Below the pieces are notes generated by a model that did not search any database, was not told where the DNA came from, and was given only the letters and a program-made list of their open reading frames with translations. A program made the translations under genes and the position numbers. This document shows, in pieces, positions 1-6,917 of a stretch of DNA of 64,000 nucleotides. The DNA lies in contig NZ_JBQOUY010000002.1 of the NCBI RefSeq assembly GCF_052216985.1, forward strand, positions 1 through 64,000. The letters run 5' to 3'. Origin of the DNA: Acidaminococcus fermentans_A. GTDB lineage: Bacteria; Bacillota; Negativicutes; Acidaminococcales; Acidaminococcaceae. Position 1 is the stretch's first letter. The number at the start of each line of letters is the position of its first letter.

Positions 1-10
1 AGCTTTTTTC

Positions 11-100
11 GATAAAATGAAAGAAAGACATATCTATTCTCCTTTCAGTTCTTCGTGGTGGTTGAGGTGAAATGTAGCTTAGATATGTCTTTATTTTATC
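11..100. repeat. Long imperfect inverted repeat
   Basis: The arm at 11-35 (starting GATAAAAT and ending GACATATCT) is the reverse complement of 81-100 apart from a five-base insertion. About 45 bases lie between the arms. The spacer holds a GAGGTG followed by ATG-TAG, a start codon immediately followed by a stop. It could be the end of an upstream element or a transcript leader; the window edge prevents a decision. Confidence 0.45.
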
Positions 101-109
101 GTAAGACAA

Positions 110-143
110 GGGGTCTTGTGAACAGGAATGTCCACAAGACCCC
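110..143. terminator. Hairpin, possible terminator of an upstream gene
   Basis: An 11-bp perfect stem (GGGGTCTTGTG / CACAAGACCCC) with a 12-base loop. A T-rich run lies some 18 bases further on at 162-169 rather than directly at the stem, so termination is plausible but not textbook. Confidence 0.45.
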
Positions 144-174
144 AACATTTATTATAGAACCTTTTTTTTCATTT

Positions 175-185
175 TGTGCTATAAT
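175..185 (+). promoter_or_regulatory. Extended -10 promoter of the CDF exporter gene
   Basis: TGC-TATAAT (TG at 177-178, TATAAT at 180-185) forms an extended -10 about 33 bases before the ATG at 218. No good -35 is seen at the matching distance. Confidence 0.5.
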
Positions 186-217
186 GGGGACAATTCTGTA
201 GAAAGAGGCTGGTTCTT

Positions 218-1351
218 ATGGGAACTTCATTGATAAATGGGCGGCGGGAATCCATCATCCTGCGGACCAGTTTCATTGGCATCGGGGTCAATATACTGCT
301 GGCGGGATTCAAGGCGGTGGTGGGTTTTTCCACCAATTCCATTGCCATCCTGATGGATGCGGTGAACAACCTGTCCGATGTATTGTCTTCCATTATTACG
401 GTGGCCGGAGCCAAACTGGCGGACCGGAACCCGGATTTCGAACATCCCTTCGGCCATGGCCGGTATGAATATCTGAGTGCCCTGGTGATCTCCATCATCA
501 TTTTCTATGCTGGAGTGACGGCGCTGGTGGAAAGCGTGAAAAAGATCCTGGAGCCGGAGATTCCGGAATACACCACGGTATCCCTGGTGCTCCTGGTGGT
601 GGCAGTCATCGTCAAGATCATCCTGGGCCGGTACGTGAAACGCAAGGGAAAAGAGGCGGATTCCGGAGCACTGATCGGGTCTGGCTCCGATGCCCTGTTC
701 GATGCCGTCCTTTCCTTTTCTGTGCTGGTGGCTGCCCTGATTTATCTGGGCTGCGGGGTCTCCCTGGAATCCTACGTAGGTACGGTGATCGCCTGTTTCA
801 TCCTGAAGAGTGGGTTCGGCATGCTCCGGGATACCCTGAACGAGATCCTGGGAGAGCGGCCGGATCCCCTTTTGGTCCGGCAGATCAAGAACCTGCTGGT
901 GGAAGAACCGGAGATCCGTGGGGCCTACGACCTAATGATCAACAATTACGGTCCTGGACGGAACTATGCCTCCGTCCATATCGAACTGCCTGACGTGATG
1001 ACGGTGGAACAGGTGGACAGGCTGACCCACCGGATCCACAAAAAGATTTTCCAGGCCACCGGTGTCCATTTGTCCGGGGTTACGGTCTACTCCTACAATA
1101 CCCGGGATCCGGAAGCGGCCCAGATGCGGGAAACGGTGAATCAGCTGGTGATGAAGCATCCCTGGGCGCTCCAGGTCCATGGATTCTATGTGGACAGGAC
1201 GAAGAAAACCATGCGCTTTGATGTGGTGGTCACCTTTGGACGGGACCGGGAGCCGCTCATTCAGGAGCTCCAGCAGGAAATCACCCGGCTGTATCCTGAT
1301 TATCAGGTCTCCGTGGATATCGACCGGGATATTTCGGCTCTCCAAGGATAA
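218..1351 (+). CDS. Cation diffusion facilitator (CDF) family metal exporter
   Basis: This inner-membrane proton-coupled exporter of divalent metal ions has 377 residues. An N-terminal membrane domain of about six helices (residues 15-205) carries the two half-sites of the transport metal site: D47xxxN51 in helix 2 and D158xxxD162 in helix 5. The family signature HPFGHGR is at 76-82. A cytoplasmic ferredoxin-like dimerisation domain covers roughly 210-295, and a second similar alpha/beta stretch follows at about 305-377, so the tail is longer than in YiiP/FieF. Asn replacing one Asp of the helix 2 pair is seen in part of the family and may alter selectivity; the metal (Mn, Fe or Zn) cannot be read from this alone. 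A DtxR/MntR-type regulator lies directly downstream, which supports Fe or Mn. The start is set by the AAAGAGG upstream of ATG 218. Confidence 0.9.
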   Translation: MGTSLINGRRESIILRTSFIGIGVNILLAGFKAVVGFSTNSIAILMDAVNNLSDVLSSIITVAGAKLADRNPDFEHPFGHGRYEYLSALVISIIIFYAGVTALVESVKKILEPEIPEYTTVSLVLLVVAVIVKIILGRYVKRKGKEADSGALIGSGSDALFDAVLSFSVLVAALIYLGCGVSLESYVGTVIACFILKSGFGMLRDTLNEILGERPDPLLVRQIKNLLVEEPEIRGAYDLMINNYGPGRNYASVHIELPDVMTVEQVDRLTHRIHKKIFQATGVHLSGVTVYSYNTRDPEAAQMRETVNQLVMKHPWALQVHGFYVDRTKKTMRFDVVVTFGRDREPLIQELQQEITRLYPDYQVSVDIDRDISALQG

Positions 1352-1421
1352 TCCATTTGCCTATGAGGAATGGTCATTTCCTGGCGGAATGAATAGGTCT
1401 TGGAAGGCCCGTTCTGCCAAT

Positions 1422-1450
1422 TTGCACATTTCCTTTGCATAGTGTAGAAT
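1422..1450 (+). promoter_or_regulatory. Promoter of the DtxR/MntR-type regulator gene
   Basis: TTGCAC (1422-1427), a 17-base spacer and TAGAAT (1445-1450), about 60 bases before the start codon. The regulator therefore has its own promoter and does not depend on the exporter transcript. Confidence 0.7.
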
Positions 1451-1510
1451 AGTATGTAAAGACTATCAAAATTCAGGCATCTTGGATGCTGCAGCAATAA
1501 GGTGAAAGCA

Positions 1511-1894
1511 ATGGAATACCATGAATCTGAATCGACGGAAATGTACCTGGAAACCATCCTGGTGCTGAAAAATCGGCTGGGGCTGGTGCGCTCCATTGAC
1601 ATAGCCAATGAAATGGGCTATTCCAAACCCACCATCAGCGTGGCGATGAAGAAGTTCCGGGGAGAAGGGCTGGTCACTGTGGACGGATCCGGGTTCGTCA
1701 ACTTAACGGAAGCGGGGCGGGATATTGCCGAACGGATTTACGAACGGCATCAGGTATTGACTCATATCCTTATGTCCCTGGGAGTATCTCGGGAACATGC
1801 AGAACATGATGCCTGTAAGATCGAGCACGATATCTGCGATGAGACCTTCGATGCGCTGAAAAAAGAATATATCAGGCTGCGTTCCAAAAAATGA
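1511..1894 (+). CDS. DtxR/MntR family metal-dependent transcription regulator
   Basis: A compact two-domain repressor of 127 residues: winged helix (about 5-70) and metal-binding dimerisation domain (about 72-127). The C-terminal SH3-like domain of DtxR is absent, as in MntR. Metal ligands can be placed by alignment with known proteins: STEMYLET near the N-terminus, YERHQ in the middle and ACKIEHD near the end. The Met in TEMYL and the Cys in ACKIEH match the DtxR/IdeR (iron) ligands M10 and C102 rather than the MntR residues D8 and E99. ATG 1511 is preferred over GTG 1502 because AAGGTG at 1499-1504 is then six bases upstream. It probably controls the neighbouring CDF exporter or iron/manganese uptake elsewhere; no operator was identified. 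Confidence 0.88.
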   Translation: MEYHESESTEMYLETILVLKNRLGLVRSIDIANEMGYSKPTISVAMKKFRGEGLVTVDGSGFVNLTEAGRDIAERIYERHQVLTHILMSLGVSREHAEHDACKIEHDICDETFDALKKEYIRLRSKK

Positions 1895-1902
1895 TTGGAG
1901 AA

Positions 1903-1933
1903 GGGGTGTTGTACGGAGAACGTGCAGCATCCC
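1903..1933 (+). terminator. Hairpin after the regulator gene
   Basis: A 13-bp stem containing G-U pairs (GGGGTGTTGTACG pairing with CGTGCAGCATCCC) and a five-base loop, followed by TTCATTCTC. It is a variant of the GGGCTGTTGC hairpin found repeatedly in the first 27 kb. Confidence 0.6.
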
Positions 1934-1962
1934 TTCATTCTCAATGAGGAGGGAAAGGAATC

Positions 1963-2382
1963 ATGCATTTTACGGCGTATGATCAGCTGCCAGCGGAAGC
2001 CCGGGCCTTGCGGGAGGAAGTGTTCTGCCGGGAACAGGGGTTCCAGAAGGAATTCGATGCAATCGACAAGACCGCCCAGCATGGGCTGTTATGGGATGAT
2101 AGGGACCAGCCCATTGGGGTCTGCCGGTTCTTTCCTGGGCCGGAACCTGGCACTTGGATCCTGGGGCGGGTCGCTGTCAAGAAATGCCAGCGGAACACCG
2201 GAGCTGGTTCAGCCTTGATCCGGGGAATGGAAGAAGCCGTCCGCCAATTGGGAGGCCGGGAAATCCGTCTCAGTGCCCAGGTACGGGCCCGGCATTTCTA
2301 TGAGACCCTGGGTTATCAGGCCTACGGTCCGGAGGAGCCGGAAGAAGGCGTGCTCCATCAATGGATGAAGAAGACCCTGTAA
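1963..2382 (+). CDS. GNAT family N-acetyltransferase
   Basis: A 139-residue single-domain GNAT enzyme that should transfer an acyl group from acetyl-CoA to an amine; the substrate is not predictable. The N-terminal third (LREEVFCREQGF) resembles ElaA/YjcF-type members. The CoA pyrophosphate loop is visible as RNTGAGSAL at about residues 75-83, preceded by the strand ILGRVAV. The C-terminal strand-helix ending RHFYETLGYQAYG is the usual motif B region. The start is supported by GAGGAGGGAAAGG just upstream. It stands alone between the hairpin at 1903-1933 and the tRNA promoter. Confidence 0.85.
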   Translation: MHFTAYDQLPAEARALREEVFCREQGFQKEFDAIDKTAQHGLLWDDRDQPIGVCRFFPGPEPGTWILGRVAVKKCQRNTGAGSALIRGMEEAVRQLGGREIRLSAQVRARHFYETLGYQAYGPEEPEEGVLHQWMKKTL

Positions 2383-2413
2383 GGGAAAAATCCGTTTTTT
2401 TTGGAATTTGTTG

Positions 2414-2442
2414 TTGACATCAAGGAAGATTTCGTGTAAAAT
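2414..2442 (+). promoter_or_regulatory. Promoter of tRNA-Asn
   Basis: Consensus TTGACA (2414-2419), 17-base spacer and TAAAAT (2437-2442), placing the start of transcription a few bases before the tRNA 5' end region. Confidence 0.8.
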
Positions 2443-2457
2443 AATCTTCGTTGAGAT

Positions 2458-2532
2458 TCCCCGATAGCTCAATGGTAGAGCACTCGACTGTTAATCGAGT
2501 TGTTGTAAGTTCGAGTCTTACTCGGGGAGCCA
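2458..2532 (+). tRNA. tRNA-Asn(GTT)
   Basis: The complete cloverleaf can be traced. The acceptor is TCCCCGA (2458-2464) with TCGGGGA (2522-2528). The anticodon stem CTCGA/TCGAG encloses loop CTGTTAA with anticodon GTT at 2490-2492. The T-loop TTCGAGT, discriminator G and an encoded CCA (2530-2532) are present. It is transcribed alone from its own promoter and closed by the terminator at 2545. Confidence 0.97.
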
Positions 2533-2544
2533 ATTGCAGATCAT

Positions 2545-2569
2545 GCCGGACGGATGTCCGGCTTTTTTT
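2545..2569 (+). terminator. Rho-independent terminator of tRNA-Asn
   Basis: Stem GCCGGA/TCCGGC with a six-base loop followed directly by seven T residues. Confidence 0.85.
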
Positions 2570-2635
2570 AAATTATAAGGGGTTTGCCGTCTTATCCGGC
2601 AACGCAGCTGTCTAAGAGAATTTGAGGTGTTTTAT

Positions 2636-3448
2636 TTGGTTGGAATTTTAACAGTCGATCAAGAGAAATGTGTAAAGTGTGGGATCTGCTCGAAAGTCTG
2701 TCCCAGCTGTATCATTGAGATGGGGGAAAATGGTCCTGTCTGCATCAATGATATGTCCTGCATGTCCTGTGGCCACTGCGTTTCCGTCTGTCCCACCGGT
2801 GCTCTTGACAACTCCCGCTGCCCTTATGCAGAAATGGATCCCATCCCCATGGATGTGCTGGATTCCAAGACGGCCTACAACTTCCTGCGGATGCGCCGGA
2901 GCATCCGGAATTTCACTCCAGAACTGGTCAGTGAAGAAAAGATGACCCAGCTGCTGGATATCGCCCGGTATGCTCCTACTGCTGCCAATTCCCAGGGGCT
3001 GTACTACATCGTGGTCTCTGACCGGGAACTGATCAAGAAGATCACCGATTGTGTGGCTGACTGGATGCAGGAAGAGATTGACAACGATTCTCCCCGGCGC
3101 CGGTATTTCCGGAAAGTCCTGGAAGTCTACCGGGACAGAGGGGTGGATATCATCGGGCGGAATGCCAGGCAGCTGGTGTTCGCCCTGGCCCGCCGGCTGA
3201 ATGTCACCGGCGTCAGCAATTGCGAACAGGCCTGGGCCTATGTGGAGCTCTATGCTCCCACCCTTGGCCTGGGGACTACGATTATGGGCTTTATTGAAAC
3301 CTGTGCTCGGGCCGATTATGCCCCGCTGCGGGAACTCTTGAAGGTGCCCCAGAAACAGGTCATCGTAGGGACTCTGCTGGTGGGGTATCCCAAATACAAA
3401 TATAACCGACTGGTCAACCGGCAGCATTTGAAGGTGGAGTTCCGGTAA
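2636..3448 (+). CDS. Ferredoxin-nitroreductase fusion protein
   Basis: A flavin-dependent reductase of 270 residues with an N-terminal 2[4Fe-4S] ferredoxin domain. The two clusters are CxxCxxCxxxC at residues 12-22 and at 42-52. The nitroreductase domain starts at about residue 75 with the FMN-binding RMRRSIRNF; ARYAPTAANSQ at about 110-120 is the second FMN-contact region and VGTLLVGYPKY is near the end. Electrons probably pass from a ferredoxin or hydrogenase partner through the clusters to FMN; the substrate (quinone, nitro compound or other) is unknown. TTG 2636 is chosen because GAGGTG at 2624-2629 is six bases upstream; a GTG at 2627 would overlap that ribosome site. The gene is followed after 15 bases by the Asp23 gene, so the two are likely co-transcribed. 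Confidence 0.87.
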   Translation: MVGILTVDQEKCVKCGICSKVCPSCIIEMGENGPVCINDMSCMSCGHCVSVCPTGALDNSRCPYAEMDPIPMDVLDSKTAYNFLRMRRSIRNFTPELVSEEKMTQLLDIARYAPTAANSQGLYYIVVSDRELIKKITDCVADWMQEEIDNDSPRRRYFRKVLEVYRDRGVDIIGRNARQLVFALARRLNVTGVSNCEQAWAYVELYAPTLGLGTTIMGFIETCARADYAPLRELLKVPQKQVIVGTLLVGYPKYKYNRLVNRQHLKVEFR

Positions 3449-3463
3449 AAAGGAGCTGATTCC

Positions 3464-3895
3464 ATGATCCAGGGAAAGACCATTATCTGTGAAGAAGTTT
3501 TCGTCCAGCTGGTCCGGCTGGCAGCCACCCGGGTAGAGAAAGTGACCCTCTGGGAACAGAGCGGAGGCGGGCTCATGTCTTTTGCCAAGGGGCTGGCGGG
3601 GAAAAATACCTCGGCGGTCGCTTTGGAAAAGTCGGACGCAGAAATCCAGGAAAACGGGACCGTCCAGAAAGGCCATGTGAGCTTCGTCCTGAAAGTGGCA
3701 GTGGATTATGCTGCTTCGGTTCCGGAAGCGGTGGAAGCCCTGCGGGAAGCCGTGGTGAAAGAAGTGGTCCGGATCACGGATTTCCAGGTGGACCGGGTGG
3801 ATGTCATCGTGGTGCAGCTGGAGGGAGCGGAAGCGGCTCCCTTATCTGTGGAAGAGAAAAAAGAAAATAAGGCCGACGAAGGAATCGAGCCGTGA
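3464..3895 (+). CDS. Asp23/Gls24 family protein
   Basis: A 143-residue member of the Asp23/Gls24 family, small cytoplasmic proteins associated with the envelope and stress in Firmicutes. The opening (GKTIICEEVFVQLVRLAATRVEKV) and the central VSFVLKVAVDYAASVPEAVEALREAV match the family pattern of a first helix-strand followed by two alternating strand-helix units. The last 25 residues are charged and probably disordered. It sits 15 bases behind the ferredoxin-nitroreductase gene and ends at a strong terminator, so the pair forms a short operon. No catalytic role is expected. Confidence 0.75.
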   Translation: MIQGKTIICEEVFVQLVRLAATRVEKVTLWEQSGGGLMSFAKGLAGKNTSAVALEKSDAEIQENGTVQKGHVSFVLKVAVDYAASVPEAVEALREAVVKEVVRITDFQVDRVDVIVVQLEGAEAAPLSVEEKKENKADEGIEP

Positions 3896-3902
3896 GGGAA
3901 GG

Positions 3903-3933
3903 GGCTGTTGCATGAGCAACAGCCTATTTTTTT
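3903..3933 (+). terminator. Rho-independent terminator (GGCTGTTGC family)
   Basis: Perfect 9-bp stem GGCTGTTGC/GCAACAGCC with loop ATGA, followed by TATTTTTTT. Confidence 0.92.
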
Positions 3934-4038
3934 GTCCACTGATAATATACAGAATTCTGTTCTTTTGTATGGATGATCACAGTATACAAGGGAAAAAGAA
4001 AATTTTTAGAAATTATCGTAAATTAATAAAATTCATAC

Positions 4039-4067
4039 TAGACAGAAAAATTTCCATCTCTTATAAT
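4039..4067 (+). promoter_or_regulatory. Promoter of the abgT-like gene
   Basis: TAGACA (4039-4044), 17-base spacer and TATAAT (4062-4067). The -10 lies inside the left arm of the inverted repeat at 4058-4092, so binding of a regulator there would block the promoter. Confidence 0.72.
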
Positions 4068-4092
4068 AAGTATATCGAAATCATTATAAGAG
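4058..4092. promoter_or_regulatory. Candidate operator: 10-bp inverted repeat over -10 and ribosome site
   Basis: CTCTTATAAT (4058-4067) is perfectly repeated in inverse as ATTATAAGAG (4083-4092), 15 bases apart. The left arm contains the -10 box and the right arm runs into the GAGGTGAT ribosome site. Because the left arm would mostly precede the transcription start, a protein operator is more likely than an RNA hairpin. The regulator is unknown. Confidence 0.5.
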
Positions 4093-4100
4093 GTGATCCC

Positions 4101-4127
4101 ATGGAAAAAGAAAAAAATCTCTCATGA
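4101..4127 (+). other. Eight-codon reading frame overlapping the abgT start (A7 tract)
   Basis: The strong ribosome site at 4090-4097 points to ATG 4101, which opens MEKEKNLS and stops in an ATGA overlap with the transporter start at 4124. The frame contains an A7 run at 4111-4117. One extra A would join this start to the transporter in frame as MEKEKKSL-MNRF. It is therefore a coupled leader peptide, a slippery phase switch, or the true N-terminus broken by a one-base error. Confidence 0.5.
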
Positions 4128-5692
4128 ACCGCTTCATCGATGTCATCGAAAAAGGCGGCAACAAACTCCCACATCCTTTCATCCTGTTTGGTATCCTTCT
4201 GGTAGTCATTCTGTTGTTATCCTTTGTCTTCAGCCAGATGGGGACCAGCATCACCTACTACAGTGCTTCCAAGACGGCGGGCGCTGCCGGGAAAGAAGTG
4301 ACGGTCAAGGTGGTCAATCTGCTTTCCGCTGACAATCTCCGATACCTGATCACCAAGTATCCGGACATCTATGTAGGGTACACGCCCCTGAAGCTGACGC
4401 TGATCATGATGGCCACCACGGCTTTCATCGACAAGACTGGTTTCTTTGAGACCCTGATGAAAAAGTACCTGCTGAAAGCCCCCAAATCCCTGATTACGTT
4501 TGCGGTGGCGTTCATGGCCGTCAATGCCAATTTGATGAGCGACGCAGGGACCTACTTCTCCCTGGCCATCGGCGGGGTGATTTTCCATGCCATGGGCCGG
4601 AATCCGCTCATCGGCGTGATCCTGGGCTATGCTGGATGCAGCGGCGGTTTTACGGCCAACCTGTTCCTGGCCGGGACGGATGCGCTCCTGGCCGGCATCA
4701 CAGAAAATATCGTGGAGCAGATGGGCCTGCCCGTGGCCATCAATCCGGCCATCAACTACTTCTTCATGGCGTCCGCTACCTTCTTCCTGGCGGTTGCCCT
4801 GACCCTGTTCACTGAAAAAGTCGTGTGCAGGATGGTGGGGGACGGGGAAGGCGTGGTGGACCGTTCCCTGCTGGACAAATACAAACCCACTCCTGAGCAG
4901 GAAAAAGGCCTCCGGTGGAGTGCCTGTGGTTTCCTCTTCTTCCTGGCCGTGATGGCGCTTTTGACTGTGCCCCAGGCTGCCATCCTGCGGAACAAGGCGG
5001 GCGGCTTCCCGCCCAAATCCCCGCTGTTCCAGGGCATCACCATGATCATCGCCTTCCTGTTCGTGAGTACCGGTCTGCCCTATGCCTGGGCCACCGGACA
5101 GATCAAGAAAGGCCGTGACCTGGCCAATATCCTCAATGCCGGGCTGAAAACAGCCATCCCTCTCATGACCACCACTTTCATGGCCTGTGTGTTCATCGAT
5201 ATGGTGAATAAATCCAATATCTTCAAGATCGTGGCCATTGCCGGTGCCGAAGTCCTGAAAGGAGCCAATGTAGGCGTCCTGCCTTTGTGTCTCCTGGTCA
5301 TCTTCATCACCACCCTGGTGAACCCCTTCATGACCAGTGGGTCTTCCAAATGGCTGCTGATCGCCCCCATGGTGGTGCCCATGTTCGCCATCCTCCATGT
5401 GCATCCGGCCTATGCCCAGCTGGCCTACCGGATCGGGGATTCCTGCACCAACATCTGTTCCCCTCTCCATTCGGCACTGCCGGTGATCATCGGGCTTTTG
5501 GAGGAATACCAGAATGAAGGGCTGATCCCCCTGCGGCCGGGCGAAACGGAACAGCGGGAAATCGGGATGGGGACCATCTTCTCCCTGACCATTCCTTATT
5601 CCATGGTGCTCCTGGGGACCATGACCACCATGTTCATCATCTGGATGCTGCTGGGCCTGCCCATCGGACCTGGGGTGACCATGTATATCTGA
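4124..5692 (+). CDS. AbgT family transporter
   Basis: An inner-membrane secondary transporter of 522 residues with about 11-13 hydrophobic segments. AbgT members import p-aminobenzoyl-glutamate in E. coli; others have been reported to export sulfonamides. Family hallmarks are the opening IEKGGNKLPHPFILFGIL, the NANLMSDAGTYFSL segment at about 135-148, and GDSCTNICSPLHSALPV near residues 445-460. It is followed by a putative metal-dependent amidohydrolase, so uptake of an amide or peptide-like substrate followed by hydrolysis is plausible (inference). The start is uncertain: the only strong ribosome site serves ATG 4101, so the real N-terminus may be eight residues longer and broken by an A-run slip, or ATG 4124 may be translated by coupling. 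Confidence 0.88.
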   Translation: MNRFIDVIEKGGNKLPHPFILFGILLVVILLLSFVFSQMGTSITYYSASKTAGAAGKEVTVKVVNLLSADNLRYLITKYPDIYVGYTPLKLTLIMMATTAFIDKTGFFETLMKKYLLKAPKSLITFAVAFMAVNANLMSDAGTYFSLAIGGVIFHAMGRNPLIGVILGYAGCSGGFTANLFLAGTDALLAGITENIVEQMGLPVAINPAINYFFMASATFFLAVALTLFTEKVVCRMVGDGEGVVDRSLLDKYKPTPEQEKGLRWSACGFLFFLAVMALLTVPQAAILRNKAGGFPPKSPLFQGITMIIAFLFVSTGLPYAWATGQIKKGRDLANILNAGLKTAIPLMTTTFMACVFIDMVNKSNIFKIVAIAGAEVLKGANVGVLPLCLLVIFITTLVNPFMTSGSSKWLLIAPMVVPMFAILHVHPAYAQLAYRIGDSCTNICSPLHSALPVIIGLLEEYQNEGLIPLRPGETEQREIGMGTIFSLTIPYSMVLLGTMTTMFIIWMLLGLPIGPGVTMYI

Positions 5693-5755
5693 GTGAAGAG
5701 TGAAGAGACCCCACTGGGGCAACGACCAACGATGAACGACCAACGAACCACGAAA
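5692..5755. repeat. Heptamer-periodic tract (AGTGAAG and AACGACC families)
   Basis: AGTGAAG occurs twice at 5692-5705. Five consecutive 7-mers follow at 5721-5755: AACGACC, AACGATG, AACGACC, AACGAAC, CACGAAA. The tract fills the gap between the transporter and the amidohydrolase gene, and is part of the window-wide heptamer family. Confidence 0.75.
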
Positions 5756-5771
5756 CAAAGGAGGCAATATT

Positions 5772-6866
5772 ATGCTGATCCGCAATGCCAATCTGTTGAA
5801 CCCCGGTACAGAACGGGGAATCTATGATATCATGATCCGGGAGAATAAGATCGTCCAGATCGCCTCTCATATCGAAGCGGAAGAAGAGGTGGAACTGGAT
5901 GTCCAGGAAATGTATGTGACCCCCGGCCTGATAGACGCCCATACCCATCTGGGACTGAAGGCGGATTCCCAAGGGGAAGCCTATTCCGACCATAACGAGA
6001 AAAAGAGCATTCTGTCTCCGGAAATGCGGGCCATCGATGCCATCAATCCCCAGAATGTGACCTTTAAGGAGGCTAGAAAGGCCGGCATCACCACCTGCGC
6101 CAGCGGCCCGGGGTCCCTGAACGTGGTGGGGGGCCAGTATGCCTGCATCAAGACGGCGGGAGAGATCATCGATGATATGGTCCTGGATCCCTATTTCGCC
6201 ATGAAATGCGCCTTGGGAGAAAATCCCAAGAAAGGGTATGAGACCACCCGCATGGGGATCGCGGCGACACTGCGGAACTTCCTGTTCCAGGCCAAAGCCT
6301 ATGCGGAAGACCCTAACCACAAATTCGATATGAAACTGGAACCTATGGTACCGGTGATCCAGGGAGAGAAGGCTCTGAAGATCCATTGCCATGAAGGCAT
6401 CGATATTGTGACGGCAGTGCGGATCTGTGATGAATTCCATCTGAAATTCACCCTGGACCATGTGACCTGCGGGACCGATGTGCTGGACTTCCTGCGGAAA
6501 CGGCCGGAGATCCCCCTGCTGCTGGGCCCCAGCCTGGGACACCGGAGCAAAGTGGAACTCCATGGGAAAGGCTTCGAAAACGTGGTGAAACTGGCAGAAG
6601 GACGGGATGTGTGCCTGATCACCGACGCGCCGGTGATCCCCCTCCAGTATCTGCCCATCTGTGCGGGCTTGGCCATTTCCAAAGGGATGCCTTACGAACG
6701 GGCCCTGGAAGCGGTGACCATCAACCCGGCCCGGGTCATGGGCGTAGAAGACCGGGTAGGGAACCTGGCCCCCGGCAAAGACGCAGACCTGGTCATCTGG
6801 AAGGATAAACCCTTCGTGGTGATCCAGGATCCGGTGGCCGTGTTCATCGACGGGAAGAGGGTGTAA
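5772..6866 (+). CDS. Amidohydrolase superfamily protein (imidazolonepropionase/dihydroorotase-like)
   Basis: A 364-residue cytoplasmic metal-dependent hydrolase. The composite beta domain opens with MLIRNANLLNPG. The TIM barrel metal motif HTHLG is at about residues 57-61, a probable bridging Lys lies in FAMKCALGEN (about 143), and later metal-ligand candidates are the His residues of KIHCHEG and LDHVTCG and the Asp of LITDAPV. The tail NLAPGKDADLVIW returns to the beta domain. The family hydrolyses cyclic amides, amidines and dipeptide-like bonds; the exact substrate is unknown. It has an excellent ribosome site (AAAGGAGG) and lies 79 bases behind the AbgT transporter, separated only by a heptamer tract, so the two probably act on the same imported compound (inference). 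Confidence 0.85.
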   Translation: MLIRNANLLNPGTERGIYDIMIRENKIVQIASHIEAEEEVELDVQEMYVTPGLIDAHTHLGLKADSQGEAYSDHNEKKSILSPEMRAIDAINPQNVTFKEARKAGITTCASGPGSLNVVGGQYACIKTAGEIIDDMVLDPYFAMKCALGENPKKGYETTRMGIAATLRNFLFQAKAYAEDPNHKFDMKLEPMVPVIQGEKALKIHCHEGIDIVTAVRICDEFHLKFTLDHVTCGTDVLDFLRKRPEIPLLLGPSLGHRSKVELHGKGFENVVKLAEGRDVCLITDAPVIPLQYLPICAGLAISKGMPYERALEAVTINPARVMGVEDRVGNLAPGKDADLVIWKDKPFVVIQDPVAVFIDGKRV

Positions 6867-6873
6867 AAAAGGG

Positions 6874-6909
6874 GGATGTGAAAAAATGAAGAATCATTTT
6901 TTCACATCC
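6874..6909. terminator. Bidirectional terminator between convergent genes
   Basis: Perfect 15-bp stem (GGATGTGAAAAAATG with its complement) and a six-base loop. A-rich sequence precedes it and a T-rich tail follows. It separates the amidohydrolase from the convergent Old Yellow Enzyme gene. Confidence 0.85.
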
Positions 6910-6917
6910 TCTTTCTG

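Noticed and set aside
4217..5791. Open frame of more than 500 codons antisense to the AbgT transporter
   Set aside because: It mirrors a GC-rich gene with strong codon bias; the product is rich in His, Gly, Asp and Gln without domains, and the sense frame has clear family motifs.
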